Assembly (NCBI GenBank): GCA_028290285.1
Contig: JAQGKD010000114.1
Span: 17,259 to 81,258 of the forward strand
Direction of reading: 5' to 3'
Origin: Hyphomicrobiales bacterium
GTDB taxonomy: Bacteria > Pseudomonadota > Alphaproteobacteria > Rhizobiales > Beijerinckiaceae
Length of the DNA stretch: 64,000 nt
A program made the translations under genes and the position numbers. Shown piece by piece: positions 1 through 8,525 of the stretch (position 1 is the stretch's first letter; each line of letters begins with the position of its first letter). Below the pieces are notes generated by a model. The model was not told the origin of the DNA, ran no database searches, and saw only the letters and a list, made by a program, of their open reading frames with translations.

Positions 1-94
1 TTCGCGCCGCCCCCGTGGGATGAAAGCCAAGAATAGAGGGATGGGAAGAATGCGTCGCAGCTGACGCTTCCCTCCGAAGCGGGAGGATGATGTC

Positions 95-1084
95 ATGCTA
101 AACGTCGCGATTGTCGGCCTTGGCTGGTGGGGCCAGACGCTCACGCGAGTGATGGCCGGCAGCACGAGAATTCGTCCTGTACTCGGTATCGACCCTGACG
201 ACAACGCTCGCGCCGCCGCCAACTCTCTGGGCTTGCGCACCGCCGCACGTTTCGAGGATGCGCTCACGTCAGACGATGTCGATGCCATTCTTCTCTGCAC
301 TCCGCACAAGCAGCATGCGAGCCAGATCGTTGCGGCCGCCGCGGCAGGCAAGCATGTGTTTTGCGAAAAGCCGCTCTGCACGGACCCCACAGAAGCCGAA
401 GAGGCTTTCACGGCCGTAGCGAAAGCCGGGCTTGTTCTTGGCATCGGTCATGAGCGGCGTTTCGAACCGGCGATCATCGAAATGCGTCAACGCGCCAAGG
501 CCGGAGAATTTGGCACTTTGCTGGCAATCGAGGGAAATTTCAGTCAGGACAAATTCCTGAAACTGCCTGCCGACAATTGGCGCCTGTCGCCGGTGCATGC
601 GCCGGTGGGCCCTTTATCGGCAACTGGCATTCATCTCGTGGATCTATCGATCTCGCTGTTCGGCATGCCGACCGAGACATGGGCGCGGCTTGCTACGCGA
701 GCCACCCAATTCGGCAATGGCGACACGCTCTCCGTGACGCTCGGCTTCGAGAGCGGCAAAACGGCGTCCATCACCGCTATTCTCACCACGCCCTTCATGG
801 GCCGCTTCGCCCTGTTCGGGTCCCAAGGCTGGATGGAAATTCGCGACCGCACACATCCCGAACAGCCGACAGGATGGGACATCACGACCACGCTGCGCGA
901 CAAGGAACCGGTCACTCGCTTCGACCCGCCGCATCTGGCAGTGCGCGACAATCTGGAGGCCTTCGCTACAGCTGCGAGCGGTGGCGCGGCCTATCCAGTA
1001 ACGATCGAGGAAATGCGGGCAAATGTGCGGGCTTTCGCCGCTATCTCCCGATCGGCTTTGTCAGGTCGAATAGAGAAGGTCTGA
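95..1084 (+). CDS. Gfo/Idh/MocA-family NAD(P)-dependent oxidoreductase
   Basis: A 329-residue protein with an N-terminal Rossmann fold: the glycine-rich VAIVGLGWWG turn at residues 4-13 and the family EKP motif (KHVFCEKPL) whose lysine supports hydride transfer. A C-terminal beta-sheet substrate domain follows. Family members oxidise or reduce sugars, inositols and related polyols in the cytoplasm; the substrate cannot be read from sequence. A strong purine-rich ribosome site (gggagga) lies just before the ATG. It is followed by a CMD-family gene on the same strand and could form a small operon with it. The length is normal for the family. Confidence 0.9.
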   Translation: MLNVAIVGLGWWGQTLTRVMAGSTRIRPVLGIDPDDNARAAANSLGLRTAARFEDALTSDDVDAILLCTPHKQHASQIVAAAAAGKHVFCEKPLCTDPTEAEEAFTAVAKAGLVLGIGHERRFEPAIIEMRQRAKAGEFGTLLAIEGNFSQDKFLKLPADNWRLSPVHAPVGPLSATGIHLVDLSISLFGMPTETWARLATRATQFGNGDTLSVTLGFESGKTASITAILTTPFMGRFALFGSQGWMEIRDRTHPEQPTGWDITTTLRDKEPVTRFDPPHLAVRDNLEAFATAASGGAAYPVTIEEMRANVRAFAAISRSALSGRIEKV

Positions 1085-1170
1085 GGAGAGGCGCTTGATT
1101 TCGTCGGCGACCTGTTCATCATCATTTGTGCCGCCGAACATTGCAGCCCAATGGCTGAAGGGAGAAAGAC

Positions 1171-1695
1171 TTGGCTCGACTGCCCTATGCCGAACCCGAT
1201 ACCGACGCACGCAAGGACGTCGCCGCACGTGTCGTCGCCGAGCGTGGCTCGCTGTTGCATCTCTACAGCATGCTCCTGCACAGCGCACCGGTTGCGGAGG
1301 GCTGGCTCACCTATCTCACCGCGATCCGGCAGAAAGCGAAACTGCCGGGCGATCTTCGCGAAATGGTCATCATGCGTGTCGCCCATCTCAACGGCGCGAG
1401 CTATGAGGCCGACCAGCACAGGCCCATCGCTTTGAAGGAAGGCATGAGCGAACCCCAGCTCGACTCGCTGCAGCATTGGGAGACAGCCAGCTGCTTCTCA
1501 CCCATGCAGCGCGCCGTACTCGCCTATACGGATACGATGACGCGCGATGTGCAGGTGCCCGACAATGTCTTCGAGAACGTCGCGAACCTGTTTTCACCGG
1601 AAATGATGGTTGAACTTACAGCGACAGTCGCGGCCTACAATATGGTCTCGCGCTTCCTGGAAGCTCTCCAGATCCACTCGCACGACAAGGACTGA
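1171..1695 (+). CDS. Carboxymuconolactone decarboxylase (CMD) family protein
   Basis: A 174-residue all-helical protein of the CMD/AhpD-like family. The core resembles family members with a YEADQH segment where AhpD proteins carry the CxxC redox pair; no CxxC is present, so a peroxidase role is unlikely. Such proteins are commonly found beside catabolic oxidoreductases, some acting as decarboxylases and many uncharacterised. The start is TTG, supported by a gaaggga ribosome site a few bases upstream. It lies 86 bp after the Gfo/Idh/MocA gene, suggesting cotranscription. Confidence 0.8.
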   Translation: MARLPYAEPDTDARKDVAARVVAERGSLLHLYSMLLHSAPVAEGWLTYLTAIRQKAKLPGDLREMVIMRVAHLNGASYEADQHRPIALKEGMSEPQLDSLQHWETASCFSPMQRAVLAYTDTMTRDVQVPDNVFENVANLFSPEMMVELTATVAAYNMVSRFLEALQIHSHDKD

Positions 1696-2336
1696 CAGCG
1701 CAGCTTGGTCATCGAGGTAAGTGGGAGTTCACTGACGAGGGTGAGGACGGTCCTCACAAACCTACTGAATGCTTCGAAGGAAAGTATCACGCCTCAGCCG
1801 GGCGAACCTTTCGCGGTATCACAGCCCTGCCTTTGCACGGCCATCGACGTCCGCATGGACTTACCTTCAGATAATAACATGTCCGGGTCGAGCATCGGGA
1901 ATGTAAACAGCGACGTCGGCCCGTTGGCGGGACCACAAGATCGCCAGTGTCAGCAGGAAGAGGAGGAAAACCTCTCGCACGCTCGCCGGACGATTGCAGG
2001 CGGCCTGAATGCTTTCAATGACCGGACCAGCCTGGAGAGTACGCAACTTGGGCCATCGCCTGGGCATGGGAACTCCGGTGCGAGTTGGTTAACGCTTCGT
2101 TAATCCACCATAGGCCGTGGTGCCCCGAAACGGGAAGGCCGATTCCGATTCGTGGTTAACAGCAGGGGTCCCACAAGCATCTACGTTTCGGCATCCCCAG
2201 GACGGACCGGCGCGACCGGGTCATCTGGAGGCGCTCACGACAGACGGCATCTAAATTGTAAATTGTTGACAACTTTCGAAATTGAAGCGTACGCTCCACC
2301 TAACGGGTCGCTGAACCCGCTCGAAGGGGAGAAAAC
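1696..2336. other. Intergenic region upstream of the ABC importer operon
   Basis: About 640 bases without a convincing gene. Short open frames exist on both strands (for example 1705-2103 plus and 1867-2067 minus), but none has a ribosome site or a recognisable domain. The last 75 bases hold the probable GntR operator/promoter and the ribosome site for the ATPase gene. Confidence 0.5.
2262..2273 (+). promoter_or_regulatory. Probable GntR operator copy 1, overlapping a -35 element
   Basis: ATTGTTGACAAC, one base off the perfect palindrome found at 7027 and 10648. It contains TTGACA (2266-2271), a consensus -35 hexamer, with TACGCT (2290-2295) 18 bases downstream as a plausible -10. A repressor bound here would occlude the promoter of the ABC importer operon. 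TGT-N2-ACA half-site geometry is usual for FCD-type GntR regulators; assignment to the regulator at 6268-6963 is inference from location. Confidence 0.6.
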
Positions 2337-3398
2337 ATGAGCTTCCTCGAACTGAGCGGGCTCTCCAAGCGCTTTGGGCCACTGACGGTCGTTGATGACG
2401 TCAGCCTGTCTGTCGAGCGAGGCCATGTCGTGTGTTTGCTGGGGCCCTCGGGCTGCGGCAAGACAACGACGCTTCGGCTGATAGCCGGTTTCACCACACC
2501 GGACGCTGGAGACATACGCATCGACGGCAAGGTCATTTCATCGAAGCGCGCGAGCGTGCCGCCCGAGCTTCGGCAAATGTCCATGATCTTTCAGAGCTAC
2601 GCGCTGTGGCCGCACATGACGGTCCGCGAAAACGTCGCCTACGGCCTTCAATTGCGCAAACTGCCGAAAGAAAAGGTTGTTTCTCTCGTCAACAATATCC
2701 TGAATACGACCCAGCTTTCGGTTCTGGCGGAACGCTACCCCGGCGAACTTTCAGGCGGCCAGCAGCAGCGGGTCTCCCTCGCGCGCGCGCTTGTAGTTGA
2801 GCCGCAGACTCTTCTCCTCGACGAGCCGCTCTCGAACCTCGACAGCAATCTGCGCGAGGAGATGCGGTTCGAGATCCGGCGGCTTCACGACGCCTATCGT
2901 TATACGACCATCTACGTCACCCACGACCAATCCGAGGCCATGACCACCGCTGACGTGATCGTCATCATGAACAAGGGACGCATCGAGCAGATCGGGTCCC
3001 CCGAGGACATCTACGAGCGCCCCGCTTCCGAATTCGTTGCACGCTTCATGGGTGGAGCGAACATCCTCACGGGTCACGCGCTCGACGGCCACACTGTGGA
3101 TTGCGGCGGTCTCAAGCTCCGATGCGCCAACACAAGCAGTGCGGCAGGGAGCGCCATCGCGGTCTCAATTCGCCAGCACACGATCGCCGTGACGACGCAG
3201 CGTCCAGTGGACGAAATGAACTGGGCCGCGGGCACCGTCGTGCGAAGCGTCTACCTCGGCGCGCACCGCGATTACCTGATCGAGCTTGCATCCGGTGAGC
3301 GGATCCGCGCGGTCACGTCGACGAGCAACCCCGTTGAAAATGGCCAGGCCGTCTGGGCGCATCTGCCACCCGAATTCTGCAGAGTCCTCACCCGTTAG
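2337..3398 (+). CDS. ABC importer ATP-binding protein (PotA/FbpC type)
   Basis: A 353-residue ATPase that powers an importer from the cytoplasmic face. Walker A GPSGCGKTT is at residues 36-44, followed by the Q-loop (FQSYALWPH), the LSGGQQQR signature, Walker B LLLDEP and the switch histidine in THDQSEAM. A C-terminal TOBE-like regulatory domain (about residues 240-353) is typical of iron, polyamine and sugar-phosphate importers. The ribosome site is aggggag. Its TAG stop is embedded in the ribosome site of the next gene, so the three importer genes form one operon, preceded by an operator-like sequence at 2262-2273. Confidence 0.95.
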   Translation: MSFLELSGLSKRFGPLTVVDDVSLSVERGHVVCLLGPSGCGKTTTLRLIAGFTTPDAGDIRIDGKVISSKRASVPPELRQMSMIFQSYALWPHMTVRENVAYGLQLRKLPKEKVVSLVNNILNTTQLSVLAERYPGELSGGQQQRVSLARALVVEPQTLLLDEPLSNLDSNLREEMRFEIRRLHDAYRYTTIYVTHDQSEAMTTADVIVIMNKGRIEQIGSPEDIYERPASEFVARFMGGANILTGHALDGHTVDCGGLKLRCANTSSAAGSAIAVSIRQHTIAVTTQRPVDEMNWAAGTVVRSVYLGAHRDYLIELASGERIRAVTSTSNPVENGQAVWAHLPPEFCRVLTR

Positions 3399-3408
3399 GA
3401 GAGCTGTC

Positions 3409-4455
3409 ATGGATCGCCGCGCATTTCTCGCTACCCTGCTCCTGTCTACGACGCTCGCAGCAATGCCTGCCTTTTCCGCGCCGGTTGTGACCTACGAGGT
3501 GACGCCGGAGCTGATCGCTGCTGCCAAGGCGGAAGGCACGGTGGTGTTCTATTCCTCGCTCGACGTCGCGGTTGCCGAGAAGCTGGCAGCGGCGTTCGAG
3601 CAGAAATATCCGGGCATCAAGACCAAGGTGGAGCGCGCCGGGTCCGAACGCGTCTTCCAGCGCGTCGGTCAGGAATACGGCAGCAACATTCACAACGTCG
3701 ATGTCGCCGAGACATCGGACGCCGTGCATTTCGTGGTGTTCAAGCGCAACGGCTGGATCGCGCAATTCCAGCCTGCGGAAGTTGCGAAACTGTGGCCGGA
3801 AACGGCACGAGACGCGGATGGCTATTACGCAGCCTTCCGGGCGCATCTCTCCGTGATCGGATACAACACCAAGCAGGTCAAGGCGGAAGACGCACCGAAA
3901 AGCTTCGCCGATCTCCTCCTTCCCAAATGGAAGGGCCGGATGGTCAAGGCGCATCCCGGTTACAGCGGCACGATCATGACCGCCACCCACGTCCTGAGCC
4001 AGACGCTGGGATGGCCTTATTTCGAGAAACTCGGGCAGCAGCGCGTCATGCAGGTGCAATCGTCGACCGAGCCGCCCAAGAAACTCGCGCAAGGCGAGCG
4101 CTCCGTCGAGGCCGACGGCAACGAATATAATATGTTCATGCTCAAGGAATCGGGCGTTCCGGTCGAAGTCGTTTACGCGACCGAGGGCACGCCGATCACG
4201 ATCGGAAATGCGGCTATCTTCAAGGATGCGCCTCATCCCAATGCCGCGAAGCTGTTTTACGCCTTCATGTTCAGCAAGGACGCGCAGCAACTGACGAGCG
4301 ATGTCGGCGGTTTGCGCTCGTTCCACCCGGGCGTTGTCGAAAAGCCCGACCGGACGCCCTTGTCGAAGATCAAGCTGCTCTATTCAGACCCGCAGAAGCT
4401 CGACGGCGAAATCGAAACCATCAAGAAGAAATACGAAGAATATTTCGGCACCTGA
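3409..4455 (+). CDS. ABC importer periplasmic solute-binding protein (FbpA/AfuA-like)
   Basis: A 348-residue extracellular receptor with a signal peptide (MDRRAFLATLLLSTTLAAMP, then AFSA before the mature chain). The open frame extends upstream to 3286, but ATG 3409 follows a taggaga ribosome site and begins the signal peptide. Mature-chain features (EGTVVFYSSLD near the start, APHPNAAKLFYAFMFS near the end) match the class usually annotated as iron(III) receptors. Members of this class also bind phosphorylated sugars and organic acids, and the neighbouring carboxylic-acid enzymes make an organic ligand more likely than iron. This is inference. Confidence 0.9.
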   Translation: MDRRAFLATLLLSTTLAAMPAFSAPVVTYEVTPELIAAAKAEGTVVFYSSLDVAVAEKLAAAFEQKYPGIKTKVERAGSERVFQRVGQEYGSNIHNVDVAETSDAVHFVVFKRNGWIAQFQPAEVAKLWPETARDADGYYAAFRAHLSVIGYNTKQVKAEDAPKSFADLLLPKWKGRMVKAHPGYSGTIMTATHVLSQTLGWPYFEKLGQQRVMQVQSSTEPPKKLAQGERSVEADGNEYNMFMLKESGVPVEVVYATEGTPITIGNAAIFKDAPHPNAAKLFYAFMFSKDAQQLTSDVGGLRSFHPGVVEKPDRTPLSKIKLLYSDPQKLDGEIETIKKKYEEYFGT

Positions 4456-4480
4456 CCGGCTGACGTCCTGATGCAGGCGC

Positions 4481-4507
4481 GAATGCGGGGGAAGGCTCCC
4501 CGCATTC
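4481..4507 (+). promoter_or_regulatory. Intercistronic stem-loop between receptor and permease genes
   Basis: GAATGCGGGG (4481-4490) pairs perfectly with CCCCGCATTC (4498-4507) around a 7-base loop. No U-run follows, so it is a poor intrinsic terminator. Such hairpins after receptor genes commonly stabilise the upstream mRNA segment so that receptor is made in excess over permease. Confidence 0.6.
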
Positions 4508-4532
4508 ATTTCATATGAGGGGCGACACGATC

Positions 4533-6260
4533 ATGAGCGCGGCATCAGATTTTCGTATTCCTGCCCGCCGGGCTTCTTCGATCGATTGGTCGAAGCCGGT
4601 CTTCATGGCACTGGTCGCTTTGCTCGCCGCGCTCGTTTTGCTGCCGCTCTCGTGGCTCGTCTATTTCGCCGTCACCGATCAGGCGGGGAAGCTGACATTC
4701 GCGAACTTTGTGGCGATGGTGACGGATCCCACGCTGCGGCGTCCGTTCCTTCTCGCCATCGGCATGTCCCTCAGCGTTGGCGCGCTCTCTTGCATCATTG
4801 CGACGCCGCTGGCCTGGTTTGTGGCGCGAACCGATATGCCGGGGCGATCCTTCGTGCGGGTCTTCGTGACCGCGTCCTTCGTCACGCCGCCCTTCCTGGG
4901 CGCCATCGCGTGGGAGATTCTGGCGGCGCCCAACAGCGGCATTCTCAACGTTCTCTACCGGTCGCTCTTCGGCCTCGAGCCCTACGACCACATCGTCGAT
5001 ATCTACACGATGCCGGGCCTCGTCTTCGCCATCTCCTGCTACACGTTTCCCTATGTTTTCACGCTGGTCAGCAATGCGCTTGATCGTGTGCCGAGCGACC
5101 TCGAGGAGGCGTCGGCCATCCAGGGCGCGAGCCTGCGCACCACCCTGCGGCGGATCACGATCCCTCTCGTACTCCCGGCCATGCTGGCGGGGTCGCTGAT
5201 CGCGATCCTGCAGGCACTGACGATGTTCGGCTCTCCGGCTATCCTAGCTTTGCCGGCCGGCTTCCACGTGATTACGACAAAGATCTGGAGCCTGTTCCAG
5301 TATCCGGCAAAACCGAACCTCGCGGCGGCGATCTCGATGCCGCTGCTGATGTTCACGATCCTGCTGCTCTGGACGCAGCGCTCCATTCTGGGGCGCCGGG
5401 GCTATACGACGCTGGGCGCCAAGAGCGGTGTGCCGCGCCTGACCGAGCTTGGACACTGGCGCTGGGCTGCATGGGCGTTCACGGCTCTCATTCTGCTGCT
5501 GACCGTCGTTCTGCCTTATCTCGCGCTGATCCAGACTGCTTTGACACGCACCGTCGCCGAGCCGCTGAGCTGGGACAGTTTCACCCTGCACCACATCCGC
5601 TTTGTATTCTTCGAGTTCTCGGCGACGTCGCTGGCGATGCGCAATACCTTCCTGCTCGGCCTGATGACGGCGACAATCGGGACCGGCCTGGCCCTGGTGA
5701 TCTCCTATGTCGCTTCGCGCAATGTCGTGAAAGGGGGATGGATGCTGGGTTATCTGGCGACCATTCCGGTCGCTATTCCCGGTATCGTGCTCGGCGTCGG
5801 GCTGTTTCTCGCCTATTCGAATTCGGTGCTGCCGCTGTATGGAACAATCTGGATCCTGCTGATCGCGTTCCTGACGATCGAAATGCCCGCCGCCTACCAG
5901 CAATTGTCATCGGCGTTCCGAAGCGTCCACGTCGAACTGGAAGAAGCGAGCCGTATCCTTGGTGCGACGCGCATGGAGACGCTGCGCACGATCACGGCCC
6001 CCATCCTGCGCTCGAACGTCATTGCCACCTGGTGCTTCGTCTTTATCGGGACGATCCGCGAATTGTCCGCGATGATCCTCCTGACGACGGCGGACACCAA
6101 GCTGGTGTCGGTGATCATCTACGATCTGAACGAAAGCGGCGATCTCGGCGCAATTTCCGTACTGGGGCTCATGCTGCTGGCCATTTCATTCGCGATCATC
6201 ACGGTCGCCAACCGGCTGCCTCTGTTCGGGGGGCCGAAGCTGACAAGCCTGCGAGGCTGA
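4533..6260 (+). CDS. ABC importer permease with two fused transmembrane domains (FbpB/AfuB type)
   Basis: A 575-residue inner-membrane protein made of two homologous permease domains. Each carries an EAA-type ATPase-docking loop, seen as DLEEASAIQGAS in the first half and ELEEASRILGAT in the second. Fused double permeases are normal for the iron(III)/phosphosugar importer class, and one copy suffices for a full channel. ATG 4533 is preferred over the in-frame ATG at 4515 because a gagggg ribosome site lies between them. It is the last gene of the importer operon. Confidence 0.92.
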   Translation: MSAASDFRIPARRASSIDWSKPVFMALVALLAALVLLPLSWLVYFAVTDQAGKLTFANFVAMVTDPTLRRPFLLAIGMSLSVGALSCIIATPLAWFVARTDMPGRSFVRVFVTASFVTPPFLGAIAWEILAAPNSGILNVLYRSLFGLEPYDHIVDIYTMPGLVFAISCYTFPYVFTLVSNALDRVPSDLEEASAIQGASLRTTLRRITIPLVLPAMLAGSLIAILQALTMFGSPAILALPAGFHVITTKIWSLFQYPAKPNLAAAISMPLLMFTILLLWTQRSILGRRGYTTLGAKSGVPRLTELGHWRWAAWAFTALILLLTVVLPYLALIQTALTRTVAEPLSWDSFTLHHIRFVFFEFSATSLAMRNTFLLGLMTATIGTGLALVISYVASRNVVKGGWMLGYLATIPVAIPGIVLGVGLFLAYSNSVLPLYGTIWILLIAFLTIEMPAAYQQLSSAFRSVHVELEEASRILGATRMETLRTITAPILRSNVIATWCFVFIGTIRELSAMILLTTADTKLVSVIIYDLNESGDLGAISVLGLMLLAISFAIITVANRLPLFGGPKLTSLRG

Positions 6261-6267
6261 GCGCGGT

Positions 6268-6963
6268 TCAGCCGTCTTGCGCCGGATAGTGACCGACGGG
6301 GCCGAACAGCGCCTCTCGGCTTGTCAGAACGTGTCTCTCGAGTTCCGACGAAGCGCCGGCAACGTCATGGGCTGCGAGGCGCGCGAGAATGGCCTTGTGC
6401 TCGTCATTGGAGATTTGCATGCGGCCGGGCAGATCAAGGGTGCGTCGCCGGAACAGATGCATCTCGCGATGCAGCGCCATGCATTCGGAGTTGAGACGCT
6501 CGTTGCCGCTGAACCGGACGATCTCCTCGTGGAAGCGCAGGTTGTTGGGATAAAACAGGTTGAGATCGTTGGATTCGACGGCGCGCTGCATGATGTCGAC
6601 GTATTGCTGTAATTCAGCGATCTGCTGCGCCGTGATGATGGGCGCGAGTATCCGCCCCGCCAGGGCGTAGAGGACCGCGCGAATTTCATAGAGTTCGGCG
6701 GCCTCCCGGCTCTCCAGTTGGCGGATAAAGACCCCGCGATTGACGATGACCGTGACGAGCCCGCTCTGCTCTAGGCCACGGCACGCCTCCCTGATCGGTC
6801 CACGGCTGACACCCAGCCGCGCCGCGAGGGCGTTTTCGTTCAGCCTGTCACCCGCCGACAGCTCACCATGCTCCACCATGCGTTCCAGTTCGCGGCGGAT
6901 CAGGGTCGTCATCGACTCAGTGCGGCGTTTGTGGAGCGCGGCCCCAGCATCATTCATGGTCAT
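6268..6963 (-). CDS. GntR-family transcriptional regulator, FCD subfamily
   Basis: A 231-residue regulator. An N-terminal winged helix-turn-helix (about residues 15-80, including LAARLGVSRGPIREACRGLEQSGL) is followed by an all-helical FCD ligand domain. The FCD metal/ligand histidines are visible in FHEEI, NDEHK and ERHV, whereas the usual acidic residue before the first histidine appears to be asparagine (YPNNLRFH). FCD regulators typically repress catabolic genes until a carboxylic acid binds. It is transcribed divergently from the PrpD-family gene, with a palindromic operator between them, consistent with autoregulation. Confidence 0.92.
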   Translation of the reverse strand: MTMNDAGAALHKRRTESMTTLIRRELERMVEHGELSAGDRLNENALAARLGVSRGPIREACRGLEQSGLVTVIVNRGVFIRQLESREAAELYEIRAVLYALAGRILAPIITAQQIAELQQYVDIMQRAVESNDLNLFYPNNLRFHEEIVRFSGNERLNSECMALHREMHLFRRRTLDLPGRMQISNDEHKAILARLAAHDVAGASSELERHVLTSREALFGPVGHYPAQDG

Positions 6964-7026
6964 GATGGCACTGCATAGCGTCGCTTGCGGTCTAATTCCA
7001 AGCGGAAAAAATGCTCACTCCTTATT

Positions 7027-7038
7027 ATTGTTGACAAT
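7027..7038 (+). promoter_or_regulatory. Probable GntR operator copy 2 in the divergent promoter region
   Basis: ATTGTTGACAAT is a palindrome apart from its central TG/AC step and includes a TTGACA -35-like hexamer (7031-7036). It sits between the GntR gene (minus strand, start 6963) and the PrpD-family gene (plus strand, start 7087), where one bound dimer could regulate both. The same 12-mer occurs on the opposite strand at 10648-10659, and a one-base variant at 2262-2273. Confidence 0.7.
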
Positions 7039-7086
7039 CAGCAAAAAGCAATCGACTTCTCAGTTGGAAAAAACGGGGAGTTGATC

Positions 7087-8484
7087 ATGGCAGCCGGGAC
7101 GGACCTCACGAAACATGTCGCGGATTTCATCTGCCGCACGGAGCCCTCGGACCTGCCGTCCTCGGTCGTCGAACTCGGCAAGAAATCGATTCTGGACGGA
7201 ATCGGTCTGGCCCTGTCAGGCAGCATCGCTGCGAGCGGTGAGCTGGTGCGGCGGCACCTCGCAGACCTCGGCCTCAAGGAAGGGGCCGCGACCGTCATCG
7301 GCAGCCCTTTCAAGGTGGTGCCCCGCTTCGCAGCGTTCGCCAACGGCGTCGGCATCCATGCCGACGATTACGACGACACGCAACTCGCCGTCGCCAAGGA
7401 CCGCGTCTATGGCCTGCTGACCCACCCGACCGCGCCCGCCCTGCCCGCAGCACTGGCCATGGGTGAGGCGATGAATGCGGATGGCCGCAGCGTCATGCTC
7501 GCCTATCATCTGGGCGTCGAGGTCGAATGCAAGATCGCGGAGGCGATCAACCCGCGCCATTACCAGACCGGATTTCACGCGACCGCGACCTGCGGGACCT
7601 TCGCGGCGGCGGCGGCCAGTGCCCGGCTGATGGGGCTCGACCGTAACGCCACCGCCAGAGCCCTTTCCATCGCAGGTAGCCAGTCGGCCGGCCTGCGCGA
7701 AAATTTCGGCACGATGACCAAGCCCTTCCATGCCGGGCGTTCGTCGGAGAGCGGTGTCGCCGCTGCGCAGTTCGCGGGTTACGGCTGGACAGCCGCCGAC
7801 ACGATCCTGGAAGCACCGCGCGGGTTCTTCATGGCTGCGGGTGGCGGCTACGATGTCACCGCCATAGAAGGCAAGCTTGGTGCGCCCTGGACCTTTGCGG
7901 AGCCCGGCATTTCGATCAAGCCGCATCCGTCAGGCTCGCTGACGCATCCGGGCATGACGGAGATGCTTCGCCTCATCGGGCAACACTCGATCCGCGCCGC
8001 CGATGTCGTCCGAGTTCGTGTCGGCACGAACCACAACATGCCAAACGCGCTCATCCACCATCGCCCAAAGAACGAATTGCAGGCAAAGTTCTCGATGGAG
8101 TTCTGCATGGCCATCCTGCTTCTCGATGGCAAAGCAGGTCTTCCAGAATTTACGGACGAGGTCGTGGAGCGCGCGGACGTTCGCGCGATGATCGAGAAGA
8201 TCGATTTCGTCGTGGACGATGAGGCCGAAAAGGCCGGCTATGACAAGATGACCACGATCATCGACATCGATCTCGCCGACGGCCGGCGCATTTCCGGACG
8301 CGCCGATTTCGGCAAGGGAAGCCCCAGCAATCCCATGAGCTTCGAGGAGGTCGCCGCGAAGTTCCACGAATGCGCCGACTACGCGAAATTCGACCGGTCC
8401 AAGGCTGACGCCGTAGTCGCCATGGTGGCGGATTTCGAACGGCTCAAGTCGATCGATACGCTCATGGCGCTGCTGCGCCCTTGA
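7087..8484 (+). CDS. MmgE/PrpD-family protein (2-methylcitrate/cis-aconitate dehydratase-like)
   Basis: A 465-residue protein of the MmgE/PrpD superfamily, whose characterised members dehydrate 2-methylcitrate or decarboxylate cis-aconitate. Visible family features include LSGSIAASGELVRRHL near the start, HADDYDDTQ with conserved acidic residues, GFHATATCGTFAAAAASARL, MTKPFHAGRSSESG and the C-terminal HRPKNELQAKFSMEFCMA. The start is ATG 7087, preceded by ggggag; the open frame continues upstream to 6985 but would run through the operator. Neighbours suggest that it dehydrates, or eliminates from, a polycarboxylic acid supplied by the upstream importer. Confidence 0.88.
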   Translation: MAAGTDLTKHVADFICRTEPSDLPSSVVELGKKSILDGIGLALSGSIAASGELVRRHLADLGLKEGAATVIGSPFKVVPRFAAFANGVGIHADDYDDTQLAVAKDRVYGLLTHPTAPALPAALAMGEAMNADGRSVMLAYHLGVEVECKIAEAINPRHYQTGFHATATCGTFAAAAASARLMGLDRNATARALSIAGSQSAGLRENFGTMTKPFHAGRSSESGVAAAQFAGYGWTAADTILEAPRGFFMAAGGGYDVTAIEGKLGAPWTFAEPGISIKPHPSGSLTHPGMTEMLRLIGQHSIRAADVVRVRVGTNHNMPNALIHHRPKNELQAKFSMEFCMAILLLDGKAGLPEFTDEVVERADVRAMIEKIDFVVDDEAEKAGYDKMTTIIDIDLADGRRISGRADFGKGSPSNPMSFEEVAAKFHECADYAKFDRSKADAVVAMVADFERLKSIDTLMALLRP

Positions 8485-8525
8485 TTGAATTGGGTCCGGG
8501 TTACATCCACAACTGGAAAGATATC

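Noticed and set aside
1..36. Possible C-terminal tail of an upstream gene (frame ending in TAG at 34-36, FAPPPWDESQE)
   Set aside because: Only eleven codons are visible, too few to support a gene call.
2337..6260. Annotation of the ABC importer as a dedicated iron(III) system
   Set aside because: The family name suggests iron, but there is no Fur-like box or siderophore gene and the regulon consists of carboxylic-acid enzymes. The ligand is left open.
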